Made by a program: the position numbers and the translations under genes
In this document: positions 1-7,577 of the stretch, one piece after another
Layout: each line of letters begins with the position of its first letter
How positions within the stretch are numbered: position 1 is the stretch's first letter
Notes under the pieces: model-generated
What the model saw: the letters and a program-made list of their open reading frames with translations, nothing else
What the model was told of the DNA's origin: nothing
Database searches by the model: none
Assembly: GCA_947476465.1 (NCBI GenBank)
Contig: CANJQN010000046.1
Location: 1-36,577, forward strand
DNA length: 36,577 nt
DNA from: Comamonadaceae bacterium
Lineage (GTDB): Bacteria; Pseudomonadota; Gammaproteobacteria; Burkholderiales; Burkholderiaceae_C
Direction: 5' to 3'

Positions 1-89
1 AACTCCTTGATCGGCATCCCGGCCTCAGCCTGCCGGATGAACCCGATGATCTGTTCTTCGGTGAATCTGCTCTTTCTCATGTCCGTCAT
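1..89 (-). CDS. IS3-family transposase OrfA, N-terminal fragment
   Basis: The minus-strand reading from ATG at 89 gives a protein beginning MTDMRKSRFTEEQIIGFIRQ and continuing with AEAGMPIKE to the window edge. This is the typical start of the helix-turn-helix OrfA protein (Pfam HTH_Tnp_1) of IS407-group elements, which binds the element's ends and is frameshifted onto OrfB to give the active DDE transposase. An AGGAG motif lies four bases upstream of ATG 89. A second in-frame ATG at 80 is also possible. Only about 29 codons are visible. Confidence 0.8.
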   Translation of the reverse strand, partial: MTDMRKSRFTEEQIIGFIRQAEAGMPIKE

Positions 90-148
90 TCTCCTGGTTG
101 ACGGACTTCGCTAACCTCATGCTGGTACGGCTGGATGGGGGCAGGTCA
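1..148 (-). mobile_element. IS3-family insertion sequence, one end (partial)
   Basis: This is the terminal part of an insertion sequence that continues beyond the left edge. Read on the minus strand, the outer end at 148 begins TGACCTGCCCCCATCCAG. It is followed by a short leader, a ribosome binding site and the start of an orfA-type transposase. Ends of the form TG...CA with a C-rich terminal repeat, together with the OrfA start seen here, match the IS407 group of the IS3 family. The other end is outside the window, so the target duplication cannot be checked. The element stops abruptly at 148/149 inside another gene. Confidence 0.8.
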
Positions 149-181
149 GGTCAGGAAGGGCGCGCGGGGGGTGGTGTCCAT
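149..181 (-). pseudogene. Start of a divergent gene cut by the IS3 element
   Basis: On the minus strand an ATG at 181 is preceded by a perfect AGGAGG ribosome binding site at 187-192, with a five-base spacer. The reading frame gives MDTTPRAPFLT and then meets a TGA created by the terminal TGA of the inserted element at 148. So a real gene, transcribed away from the ABC transporter gene, appears to have been interrupted after about ten codons. Its function cannot be told from so few residues. In such clusters it could be a transporter component or a catabolic enzyme. Confidence 0.55.
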
Positions 182-395
182 GGGTACCTCCTCAGGCCTT
201 CAATATAGCTCGCATCCCGCACCAGCGGGGACTCAAATCAAGTCCTGCTGAACTGGCACGACGCTTGCACCTCGACTTGTATTCAAGATTGGATGCTCGA
301 AAGTGGTGCCTAGCTCGTTCTTCGCCGCGCCTGCCGTCCCGGCTGTCCATCCGGCCTGGATCACCCGCCTGCCCAAGCCGCTGTCTACCGGCGCC
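182..395. promoter_or_regulatory. Divergent promoter region with candidate GntR-type operator
   Basis: This gap separates the interrupted minus-strand gene from the ABC ATPase. At 276-287 lies the imperfect palindrome CTTGTATTCAAG, which resembles the TTGTATACAA-like sites recognised by FCD-type GntR regulators. Such a regulator is encoded at 2661-3386 in the same unit. A TTGCAC at 265-270 could be a -35 element, but no convincing -10 follows at the right spacing. Binding by the local regulator is inference. Confidence 0.4.
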
Positions 396-1964
396 ATGGC
401 GCTGGAGACCTACGAGCTCACCAAGCACTTCGGCGCCTTCACCGCGCTGGACCGCGTCACCATCAAGGTGGCGCCCGGGACGGTGCATGCGCTGCTGGGT
501 GAGAACGGCGCGGGCAAGAGCACGCTGGTCAAGTGCATCGCCGGCTTTCACCGGGCCGAGGCCGGCGCCATCCTCACCGACGCGCGCGAGCAGGACATCG
601 CCAACCCGGTGGTGGCGCGCTCGCTGGGCATCGGCATGGTCTACCAGCATTTCACGCTGGCGCCCGGCATGACGGTGGCCGAGAACCTGTTGCTGGCCGG
701 TGGCCGCGCCACCGCCATCATCGACTGGAAGGCCCGCCGCGCCGAGCTGGAAGAATTTCTGGCCCGCACGCCCTTCCGGCTCGACCTGGACGCCCGCCCT
801 TCGGAGCTGGCCGCCGGCGAAAAGCAGAAGCTGGAGTTGCTCAAGCAGCTGTACCTCAAGCCTCGCCTGTTGATCCTGGACGAGCCCACCTCCGTGCTCA
901 CGCCCCAAGAGGCCGACGAAGTGCTGGGCCATGTGCGCGCCTTTGCCCAGGCCGGCGAATGCACGGTGCTGCTGATCACGCACAAGTTCCGCGAGGTCAC
1001 GGCGTACGCCGACAGCGTCACGGTGCTGCGCCGCGGCCGCGCCGTGCACCATGGCGCGGTGGCCGACACCACGCCGGCCGCCCTGGCGCAGGCCATGGTG
1101 GGCGAAGCGGCAGACACCGCGCTCGCCGAGGAAGCCGGCACCGCGCGCGCGGCCGTCTCTCGGCGCGTCAATGGCGGGCCCGCGCTGGAGGTCGATGGCC
1201 TGTCGGTGATGGGCGACCGTGGCGCGCTGGCCGTGCGCGACCTGAGCCTGGCGGTGTCGCCCGGCGAGATCCTGGGCGTGGCCGGTGTCAGCGGCAACGG
1301 GCAGCGCGAACTGGTCGAGGCGCTGGTGGGCCAGCGGCCGCGCGCCGGCGGCCGGGTTCGCGTGATGAACCAGGCCTACGCCGCCACCCGCGCCGAGAAC
1401 CATCACCTGAAGGTGCGCAGCCTGCCCGAGGAGCCACTGCGCAATGCCTGCGTGGGCGAGCTGAGCGTGGCCGAGAACATGGCCCTGCGCGACTTCGACC
1501 GCCCGCCGCTGGCGCGTGGCGGCACACTGCGCTTTGCGGTCTGGCGCGCCCGGGCCCGCGAGTGGATCGCTGCCTACGGCGTCAAGACCCGCAGCGAGGA
1601 CGCACCGATTTCCAGCCTGTCCGGCGGCAACGTGCAGCGCGCCGTGCTGGCACGCGAACTCGATGGCGACATCAACGTGCTGGTGGCGGCCAACCCGGTG
1701 TTCGGGCTCGACTTCGCGGCGGTCAAGGAGATCCACACCCGATTGCGCGGCGTGCGTGACCGCGGTGGCGCTGTGCTGTTGATCAGCGAAGACCTTGACG
1801 AGCTTTTAAGCCTGGCCGACCGCATCGTCGTCATGAGCGAAGGCCGCATCGCCTACGAGACCGACGCCGCTTCGGCCGAGCGCCATGTGCTGGGCGCGCA
1901 CATGGGTGGCGGCCATCACCACGAACCACACCCCTCAGCCGCCCCGACGGAGCTCGCCTCATGA
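396..1964 (+). CDS. ABC transporter ATP-binding protein, nucleoside/BMP type, two ATPase domains
   Basis: This cytoplasmic ATPase of about 522 residues has two fused nucleotide-binding domains, as in RbsA, MglA and the YufO/NupO family that energises uptake of nucleosides and related compounds. Domain 1 has Walker A GENGAGKST at residues 35-43 and Walker B LLILDEP. Domain 2 has the degenerate loop GVSGNGQ, an LSGGN signature and NPVFGLD in place of a normal Walker B, which is usual in this family. The frame stays open to a GTG at 303. I chose ATG 396 because homology-like sequence (MALETYELTKHFGAF) starts there, but neither start has a good ribosome binding site. The end overlaps the next gene by ATGA. 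No permease or binding-protein gene is visible in the window, so the substrate is unknown. Confidence 0.85.
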   Translation: MALETYELTKHFGAFTALDRVTIKVAPGTVHALLGENGAGKSTLVKCIAGFHRAEAGAILTDAREQDIANPVVARSLGIGMVYQHFTLAPGMTVAENLLLAGGRATAIIDWKARRAELEEFLARTPFRLDLDARPSELAAGEKQKLELLKQLYLKPRLLILDEPTSVLTPQEADEVLGHVRAFAQAGECTVLLITHKFREVTAYADSVTVLRRGRAVHHGAVADTTPAALAQAMVGEAADTALAEEAGTARAAVSRRVNGGPALEVDGLSVMGDRGALAVRDLSLAVSPGEILGVAGVSGNGQRELVEALVGQRPRAGGRVRVMNQAYAATRAENHHLKVRSLPEEPLRNACVGELSVAENMALRDFDRPPLARGGTLRFAVWRARAREWIAAYGVKTRSEDAPISSLSGGNVQRAVLARELDGDINVLVAANPVFGLDFAAVKEIHTRLRGVRDRGGAVLLISEDLDELLSLADRIVVMSEGRIAYETDAASAERHVLGAHMGGGHHHEPHPSAAPTELAS

Positions 1965-2647
1965 TCCGCATCGACGCCAAGCCCTATCCCTTCGAGTTCG
2001 AGCTGGCGCACACCGCGCTGGTGATCATCGACATGCAGCGCGACTTCATCGAGCCCGGCGGCTTCGGCGAGACGCTGGGCAATGACGTGCGCCTGCTCGA
2101 AGCCATCGTGCCGGCCTGCCAGGCCGTGCTGGGCGCCTGGCGCGCGGCCGGCGGCTGGGCGGTGCACACCCGCGAGGCGCACCGCGCCGACCTGTCCGAC
2201 TGCCCGCCCGCCAAGCTGCGGCGCGGCAACCCGCGCCTTCGCATCGGCGACGCCGGGCCGATGGGCCGCATTCTGGTGACGGGCGAGCCCGGCAACCAGA
2301 TCATCCCCGCGCTGGCGCCGGTGGCAGGCGAGCTGGTGCTCGACAAACCCGGCAAGGGCGCGTTCTATGCCACAGGGTTGCAAGAAACGCTGGACGCGCG
2401 CGGCATCACCCACTTGCTGTTCATGGGCGTGACCACCGAGGTGTGCGTGCAGACCAGCATGCGCGAGGCCAACGACCGCGGCTACGACAGCCTGCTGCTG
2501 GAGGACTGCACAGAGAGTTACTTCCCGCACTACAAGGCCGCCACCGTCGAGATGATCCACGCCCAGGGCGGCATCGTCGGCTGGACCGCACCCAGCCCGG
2601 GCCTGCTGGCGGCCCTGGCGGCAACGCATGGCGCCGCGCGGCGCTGA
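1961..2647 (+). CDS. Isochorismatase-like cysteine hydrolase, similar to biuret hydrolase
   Basis: A 228-residue amidohydrolase of the isochorismatase-like superfamily, which cleaves amide bonds through a Cys nucleophile. The expected triad is visible: Asp24 in IIDMQRDF, Lys129 in LDKPGKG and Cys162 in GVTTEVCVQT. The Lys-to-Cys spacing and the surrounding motifs (HTRE, REANDRGY, LLLEDC) resemble the biuret hydrolase BiuH as I recall it. That would suit a nitrogen-scavenging unit that imports a ureide, pyrimidine or triazine product, but specificity cannot be read from the sequence. It is translationally coupled to the ABC ATPase through the ATGA overlap, and the regulator gene follows after 13 bp. 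An N-carbamoyl amidase of another specificity is equally possible. Confidence 0.8.
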   Translation: MIRIDAKPYPFEFELAHTALVIIDMQRDFIEPGGFGETLGNDVRLLEAIVPACQAVLGAWRAAGGWAVHTREAHRADLSDCPPAKLRRGNPRLRIGDAGPMGRILVTGEPGNQIIPALAPVAGELVLDKPGKGAFYATGLQETLDARGITHLLFMGVTTEVCVQTSMREANDRGYDSLLLEDCTESYFPHYKAATVEMIHAQGGIVGWTAPSPGLLAALAATHGAARR

Positions 2648-2660
2648 TAGAGACGGCGCC

Positions 2661-3386
2661 ATGCAGACCCTGGCAACTGCCCGCCCTGGCGCGAACGGCG
2701 AGCCCGGCGCGGCCTTTCGCTCCCGCGCCGACGAGGTCTATCAACATCTCAAGCTCGACATCGCCGAGTTCCGCCTGGTGCCGGGCGACCGCTTCACCGA
2801 GCACGAGATCTGCGAGCGCCTGGCGCTGTCACGCACGCCCGTGCGGCAGGCGCTGTACCGGTTGCAGCAAGAGGGCCATGTCGAGGTCTCGTTTCGCAGC
2901 GGCTGGCGGGTGTTGCCCTTCGATTTTGAAAAGTTCGAGCAGCTGTACGACCTGCGCATGGTGCTGGAGACGGCGGCCGTGCAGCGCCTGTGCGAGGACG
3001 GCGAGCGCATCGACCGCGCGCTGCTGGACGATTTGGCGGCCATCTGGCTGGTGCCGCCGGCCGATCGCTGCCACGACGCGGCGCAGGTGGGGCAATGGGA
3101 CGAACAGTTTCACTGCAGCCTGGTGGCGGCCGCTGGCAATGCCGAGATGGCAAGGGTGCACTGGGATGTGACCGAGCACATTCGCATCATCCGCCGGCTC
3201 GATTTCACCAAGCCGGCGCGCATGGATGCGACGTATGAAGAGCACGCGAAGATCTTGCGGGCGATCCAGCGAAAGCGCGGAGCCGATGCCGCGATGCTGC
3301 TGCGCGCGCACATCCAGACCAGCCAGGCGGAGGTGCGCAAGATCACGCTGCATCAGGTGCATCTGGCCCGGGCTGGGGTGAAGTAG
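2661..3386 (+). CDS. GntR-family transcriptional regulator, FCD type
   Basis: A DNA-binding regulator of about 241 residues. The N-terminal winged helix covers roughly residues 20-85 and contains the signature ERLALSRTPVRQALYRLQQEG and a wing that ends in GWRV. The helical C-terminal ligand-binding part (YDLRMVLETAAVQ, then HCSLVAAAGN and YEEHAKIL) fits the FCD/FadR group. It probably senses a substrate or product of the upstream transporter and hydrolase and controls the unit, possibly through the palindrome at 276-287. ATG 2661 is preferred over the in-frame ATG 2628, which lies inside the hydrolase gene. The gene converges on the EF-G-like gene with a 33-bp gap, and no terminator is evident. 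Confidence 0.85.
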   Translation: MQTLATARPGANGEPGAAFRSRADEVYQHLKLDIAEFRLVPGDRFTEHEICERLALSRTPVRQALYRLQQEGHVEVSFRSGWRVLPFDFEKFEQLYDLRMVLETAAVQRLCEDGERIDRALLDDLAAIWLVPPADRCHDAAQVGQWDEQFHCSLVAAAGNAEMARVHWDVTEHIRIIRRLDFTKPARMDATYEEHAKILRAIQRKRGADAAMLLRAHIQTSQAEVRKITLHQVHLARAGVK

Positions 3387-3419
3387 CTCTCCCTGTGCAA
3401 CTGATCGCCGCTCAGCCCC

Positions 3420-5468
3420 TCAATCCTCATCCCTCACCCGGAACTGCCCCACCAGTTGCTGCTGCACTGCAGGAGGCACAGCGTCGTAGTGCGACAAGGC
3501 CAGCGTGTAGTGCCCCTGGCCGCTGGTCATGGCGTTCAGGCGCAGCTGGTAGCCGGCCAGCTCTGACAGCGGGGCCTGGCCGCGCACGATGACCTGGCCG
3601 GCGCCCACATGGTCTGAGCCGTTGACCTGGCCGCGCCGTGATGAAAGGTCGCCGGTGATGTCGCCCATGGCCGACTCGGGCGCGGTGATCTCCACATCGA
3701 CGATCGGTTCCAGCACCACCGGCCGGGCCTGGCGCACGGCCTCAGTGAAGGCCTTGCGGCCGGCGGCGATGAAGGCCACCTCTTTGCTGTCGACGCTGTG
3801 GTGCTTGCCGTCGTACACCACCACCCGCACGTCTATCACCGGGTGCCCGGCGATCACGCCGGCGTCGATGGCCAGGCGCACGCCTTTTTCCACCGCCGGT
3901 ATGAAATTCGTCGGGATGACGCCGCCCTTGACCTGGTCCACAAATTCGAACCCCGCGCCGCGCGCCAACGGCTCGACCCGCAGGAACACCTCGCCGAACT
4001 GGCCGGCACCGCCGCTTTGCTTCTTGTGACGGTGATGCCCCTCGGCGGCGACCGTGATGCTCTCGCGGTAGGCGATGCGCGGCGGCCGGGTGTTCACCTC
4101 GAAGCGATGCACCTCGCGCAGGCGATCGAGCAGCACGCGCAGGTGCACCTCGCCCAGGCCGTAGACCACGGTCTCGTGCGTGGCGGCAACGCGGTCCAAG
4201 CGCAGGCAAGGGTCTTCATCGACCAGCCGGCCGACGATCTCATGGAGCCGCTGCTCGTCGCCCCGGCGCACCGGGTCCACGGCCAGGCCGTGTACCGCCA
4301 CCGGAAAATCCAGCGGCGCCAGGTGGATGTGGTCGTCTTCGGCGGCGTCGTGCAGCACGGCGTCGAAGTGGATCTCATCGACCTTGGCCACCGCGCAAAT
4401 GTCGCCCGGCAGCCCGCGCGCCACCTCCACATGCTCCTTGCCTTGAAGCATGAACAAGTGCCCCACCTTGAAAGGCTTGCGGCCGTCGCCCACGTACAAC
4501 TGCGTGCCCGGCGTGACGGTGCCCTGGTGGATGCGAAACACGCCCATCTTGCCGACGTAGGGGTCGATGGTGATCTTGAACACGTGCGCCAGCACATGGG
4601 CCGCAGGGTCGGGCCGCGCCTGGATCGGCACGGCCTGCGCGCCCTCGCCCCGCAAGAAGCGCGGCGGGTTGCCTTCGGTCGGGTTGGGCAGCAGGCGGTC
4701 GATCACCTGCAGCAGCTCGGGAATGCCGGCGCCGGTGCGGGCCGAGACAAAGCACACCGGAATGAGGTGGCCTTCGCGCAACGCCTGTTCCAGCGGCGCA
4801 TGCAGCTCGGCGGGGTCGACGTCGCCATCATTGAGGTAACGCTCGACAAACGCCGCGTCGACCTCGACCACCTGTTCCACCAGCGCGCGGTGGGCCGCGT
4901 CGACCGAGGAAAAATCGGCCTGCCCCTCGCGATTGAAAAAGCAGTCGACCACGCGCGTGCCGCCACCGGCGGGCAGGTTGACTGGCAGGCATTCGCGCCC
5001 GAAGGCCGCCTGGATGTCGGCCAGCAATCGGCCGAGGTCGGCCCCCATGTCGATCCGGTTGACGATGATCAGCCGATCAAGCTGGCGTTGCGCGGCGTAC
5101 GCCATCATGCGGGCCGCCATGGGCTCGACGCCGGCCGTGGCGTTGATCACCACCGCCGCCGTGTCCACCGCTTCCAGCGCGGGCAGCGAGTGGCCCATGA
5201 AGTCGGGCGCGCCGGGGGTGTCGATCAGGTGGATGTGGGTGTCGCCGTGCCGCAAGTGCATCACCGAGGCATTGAGCGAATGCTGCATGCGCCGCTCCAG
5301 TGGGTCGTAGTCGCTGACGGTGGTGCCGCGCTCGACGCTGCCGGCTGCGCCGATCGTGCCGGTGGCCTGCAACAGCGCCTCGCACAAGGTGGTTTTACCG
5401 GCGGCCGCCGGACCGACCAGGGCCAGCGTGCGGATCGCGGCAACGCCGTTGGAAGATGGGCTCGGCAT
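3420..5468 (-). CDS. Elongation factor G-like GTPase
   Basis: A 682-residue translational GTPase with the layout of EF-G. The GTP-binding domain has P-loop GPAAAGKT at residues 19-26, DTPGAPDF as G3, NRID where canonical EF-G has NKxD, and SARTGAG as G5. Domains II to V follow, including the QSGGAGQFGEV and GVIPTNFIPAVEKG stretches typical of domain IV. It matches the shorter EF-G-like paralogues found beside the real fusA in many bacteria, whose role is unsettled. ATG 5468 is chosen because an AGGAGA ribosome binding site lies just upstream at 5475-5480. The open frame to 5570 adds 34 residues without family resemblance. It is a single gene facing the GntR gene. Confidence 0.9.
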   Translation of the reverse strand: MPSPSSNGVAAIRTLALVGPAAAGKTTLCEALLQATGTIGAAGSVERGTTVSDYDPLERRMQHSLNASVMHLRHGDTHIHLIDTPGAPDFMGHSLPALEAVDTAAVVINATAGVEPMAARMMAYAAQRQLDRLIIVNRIDMGADLGRLLADIQAAFGRECLPVNLPAGGGTRVVDCFFNREGQADFSSVDAAHRALVEQVVEVDAAFVERYLNDGDVDPAELHAPLEQALREGHLIPVCFVSARTGAGIPELLQVIDRLLPNPTEGNPPRFLRGEGAQAVPIQARPDPAAHVLAHVFKITIDPYVGKMGVFRIHQGTVTPGTQLYVGDGRKPFKVGHLFMLQGKEHVEVARGLPGDICAVAKVDEIHFDAVLHDAAEDDHIHLAPLDFPVAVHGLAVDPVRRGDEQRLHEIVGRLVDEDPCLRLDRVAATHETVVYGLGEVHLRVLLDRLREVHRFEVNTRPPRIAYRESITVAAEGHHRHKKQSGGAGQFGEVFLRVEPLARGAGFEFVDQVKGGVIPTNFIPAVEKGVRLAIDAGVIAGHPVIDVRVVVYDGKHHSVDSKEVAFIAAGRKAFTEAVRQARPVVLEPIVDVEITAPESAMGDITGDLSSRRGQVNGSDHVGAGQVIVRGQAPLSELAGYQLRLNAMTSGQGHYTLALSHYDAVPPAVQQQLVGQFRVRDED

Positions 5469-5628
5469 GAACAGGTCTCCTGGGCACGGCATCACGCGCA
5501 ACGATCGCCACGCGGGCGGCACCTGCTCACAGGGTAGGCCAAGCACGCCCGCCGCACAAGTCAACCGCAACAGTCCGGCTCCCTGACGCGCGCCGTCAAC
5601 CGCCGACTACAAGGCCGCGGGCGCACGG

Positions 5629-6078
5629 ATGGGCAGCGATGCGATGCGCGCGGCCTCGTACGCGCTGCTGCTCGCGGCCGCTGGCGCGCCGGCGCAGACC
5701 GAGCCCGAGCTGGCCCTGCCGATGCCCTCGGCCATGCTGCAGACGTCGCGGCCCCTCGATCCCGTGCAGATGGTGCAACAGGCACAGGGTGTGCGGCATG
5801 ACGATTCGCTCAGCCTCGGCCTGCGCTGGCGGCCACAGCTGATTGCCGGCCATACGCTGGGCATGAGCGTCTGGCGCCAGGTCACGCCGGTGCCTTCGCT
5901 GGCCGGTGTGTTGAGCCGCGATCCAGGCTACGGCGCGCAAGTGGAGCTGCAACTGGCGTCCGAGCGGATGGCGGCCCTGCGCGATCTGGTGGGCTTGAAG
6001 TTCAATAACGGCGCCCGGCTCTCGCTGCGGCGCAAGAGCGGGCAGACAACGATCACTTTTCGGATGCAGTTCTATTGA
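5629..6078 (+). CDS. Small exported protein of unknown function
   Basis: The protein is 149 residues from ATG 5629, or 144 from ATG 5644. The latter start gives a compact signal-peptide-like segment (MRAASYALLLAAAGAPAQ), so export through Sec is likely. The mature part is rich in alternating polar and hydrophobic residues and ends FRMQFY. A C-terminal aromatic residue is common in outer-membrane beta strands, though the protein is short for a barrel. I do not recognise a domain. No convincing ribosome binding site precedes either start. It converges on the flavoprotein gene, with a large hairpin between them. Confidence 0.6.
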   Translation: MGSDAMRAASYALLLAAAGAPAQTEPELALPMPSAMLQTSRPLDPVQMVQQAQGVRHDDSLSLGLRWRPQLIAGHTLGMSVWRQVTPVPSLAGVLSRDPGYGAQVELQLASERMAALRDLVGLKFNNGARLSLRRKSGQTTITFRMQFY

Positions 6079-6107
6079 TGTTTTCGTATTTGACGACACG
6101 TTCTCAT

Positions 6108-6157
6108 CCGTTCGCCCTGATCCTGTCGAAGGGCTTCGACAGGATCAGCCCGAACGG
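6108..6157. repeat. Long palindromic repeat between convergent genes
   Basis: An inverted repeat with 23-base arms (6108-6130 and 6135-6157, 21 of 23 positions pairing) and a GGGC loop. The core is CCCTGATCCTGTCGAAGGGC. The same core, as CCGTTCGCCCTGAG plus CCTGTCGAAGGG, recurs at 17777-17826, so this is a dispersed REP-like element. It could also end transcription from both sides, although no long T-run follows. Confidence 0.75.
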
Positions 6158-6184
6158 AAGGGGGTGTCATGAATTACGAAAACC

Positions 6185-7420
6185 TCAATAGGCCGCTTGG
6201 GCCTCGGATGTCCACGCCAACACACCCTGCCCCGCCCACCGGCCGGTCGCCATGCAAGCGGTGAGCAGGTAGCCGCCGGTTGGCGCCTCCCAGTCGAGCA
6301 TCTCGCCGGCGCAGAACACACCGGGCAAGGCACGCAGCATCAGCCGCTCGTCGAGCGCATCCAAGCGCACCCCGCCCGCGCTGCTGATCGCCTCGGCCAC
6401 CGGCCGGGTGGCCGACAGGCCCAGCGGCAGCGACTTGATGGCGGCGGCCAACTGCGCTGTGTCGTGCATCTGCTCGCGCGTGAGCAACTCATTGAGCAAG
6501 CCCAGCTTGATGCCATCCAGGCCCAGCCGTCCCTTGATGTGGCTCGACAGGGAGCGCGAGCCGCGCGGGTGGGCCACATCGGCCAGCACCCGCTCGGCGC
6601 TTCGGTCAGGCAACAGGTCGATGTGCAGCGTGGCCTGGCCCTGCGCGGCGATGGCCTCGCGCAGCTGCGCCGACGCGGCATACACCAGGCTGCCTTCGAT
6701 GCCACTGGCGGTGGCCACGAACTCGCCACGGCGCATCACGCCATCGATCTCGACAGCGACCGACTTAAAGGGTTGGCCGGCAAAGCGCTCGGAAAAATGC
6801 GTGCTCCAGCCGCCCGCCACGTCGAAGCCGCAGTTGGACGCGACCAGCGGCGCCACATCGACGCCCTGCCCCATCAGCCACGCCTGCCAGGCGCCATCGG
6901 AGCCCAGGCGTGGCCAGCTGGCGCCGCCCAGGGCCAGCACCACGGCATCGGCCTTGACCTGATGCTCGCCCTGCGGCCCCTCGAAACGCAGCACGCCTGG
7001 CGCGGCCCAACCCGTCCAGCGGTGGCGCATGTGGAACACCACGCCCGCGGCCCGCAGGCGATGCAGCCAGGCCCGCAGCAAGGGGGCGGCCTTCATGTCG
7101 GTGGGAAACACCCGGCCCGAGCTGCCAACGAAGGTGGCCGTGCCCAGGCCTTCAGCCCAGGCACGCAGGGCGGTGGGGTCAAAGGCGCGCACGGCCTGCT
7201 CCAGCACCGCGGCCAGCGGGTGCAAGCGCCGCAAGAAGGGCTCCAGCGGTTCGGAATGCGTGAGGTTCAGGCCGCCGCGCCCGGCCAGCAGGAACTTGCG
7301 TCCGGCCGAGGGCATGGCGTCGTACACCTGCACACTTTGGCCGGCGGCGCAAAGCACTTCGGCGGCGGCCAGGCCTGCCGGGCCCGCGCCGATGATGATG
7401 GTCTCACGCTCTCTCTTCAC
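6185..7420 (-). CDS. HI0933-like flavoprotein, FAD-dependent oxidoreductase
   Basis: A 411-residue soluble flavoprotein of the HI0933/BaiN family (TIGR03862-type). The FAD-binding Rossmann motif GAGPAGLAAAEVL is at residues 12-24, followed by the family signature GRKFLLAGRGGLNLTHSE. The C-terminal FAD contact is visible in GVFCAGEMLDWEAPTGGYLL. The substrate of this family is not firmly known, and some members reduce unsaturated bonds in bile acid metabolites. The start is ATG 7420. The gene stands alone, with repeat DNA on both sides. Confidence 0.88.
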   Translation of the reverse strand: MKRERETIIIGAGPAGLAAAEVLCAAGQSVQVYDAMPSAGRKFLLAGRGGLNLTHSEPLEPFLRRLHPLAAVLEQAVRAFDPTALRAWAEGLGTATFVGSSGRVFPTDMKAAPLLRAWLHRLRAAGVVFHMRHRWTGWAAPGVLRFEGPQGEHQVKADAVVLALGGASWPRLGSDGAWQAWLMGQGVDVAPLVASNCGFDVAGGWSTHFSERFAGQPFKSVAVEIDGVMRRGEFVATASGIEGSLVYAASAQLREAIAAQGQATLHIDLLPDRSAERVLADVAHPRGSRSLSSHIKGRLGLDGIKLGLLNELLTREQMHDTAQLAAAIKSLPLGLSATRPVAEAISSAGGVRLDALDERLMLRALPGVFCAGEMLDWEAPTGGYLLTACMATGRWAGQGVLAWTSEAQAAY

Positions 7421-7487
7421 TCAACTTCTCCATGTCCATGAGGGCGGCTTTCACCAACCTCCATGAAACCAGTGTCCGGCTCAGCGG

Positions 7488-7574
7488 CCACCGCGGAACC
7501 GGCTTTGCCGGGCCGCTGGTGGCGCCCCCTTGAGGGGGAGGCGGCTACACGCAGTGAGCCGCTTCGGGGGTGGG
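7488..7574. repeat. GC-rich stem-loop repeat downstream of the AddA-type gene
   Basis: The 157-bp gap between the flavoprotein and the helicase gene holds stacked hairpins: CCCCC-TTGA-GGGGG at 7525-7538 and GCGGCT-N10-AGCCGC at 7541-7562, ending in CTTCGGGGGTGGG. I recall this pattern (GCCCCCTTGAGGGGG followed by a CGGGGGTGGG tail) as a common intergenic repeat of Comamonadaceae. It may stabilise or end the addB-addA transcript. Confidence 0.55.
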
Positions 7575-7577
7575 CTT

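Noticed and set aside
3798..5537. 579-codon open frame on the plus strand opposite the EF-G-like gene
   Set aside because: It is rich in His, Arg, Gln and Val without any domain, as expected for the antisense of a GC-rich gene, while the minus frame has intact GTPase motifs.
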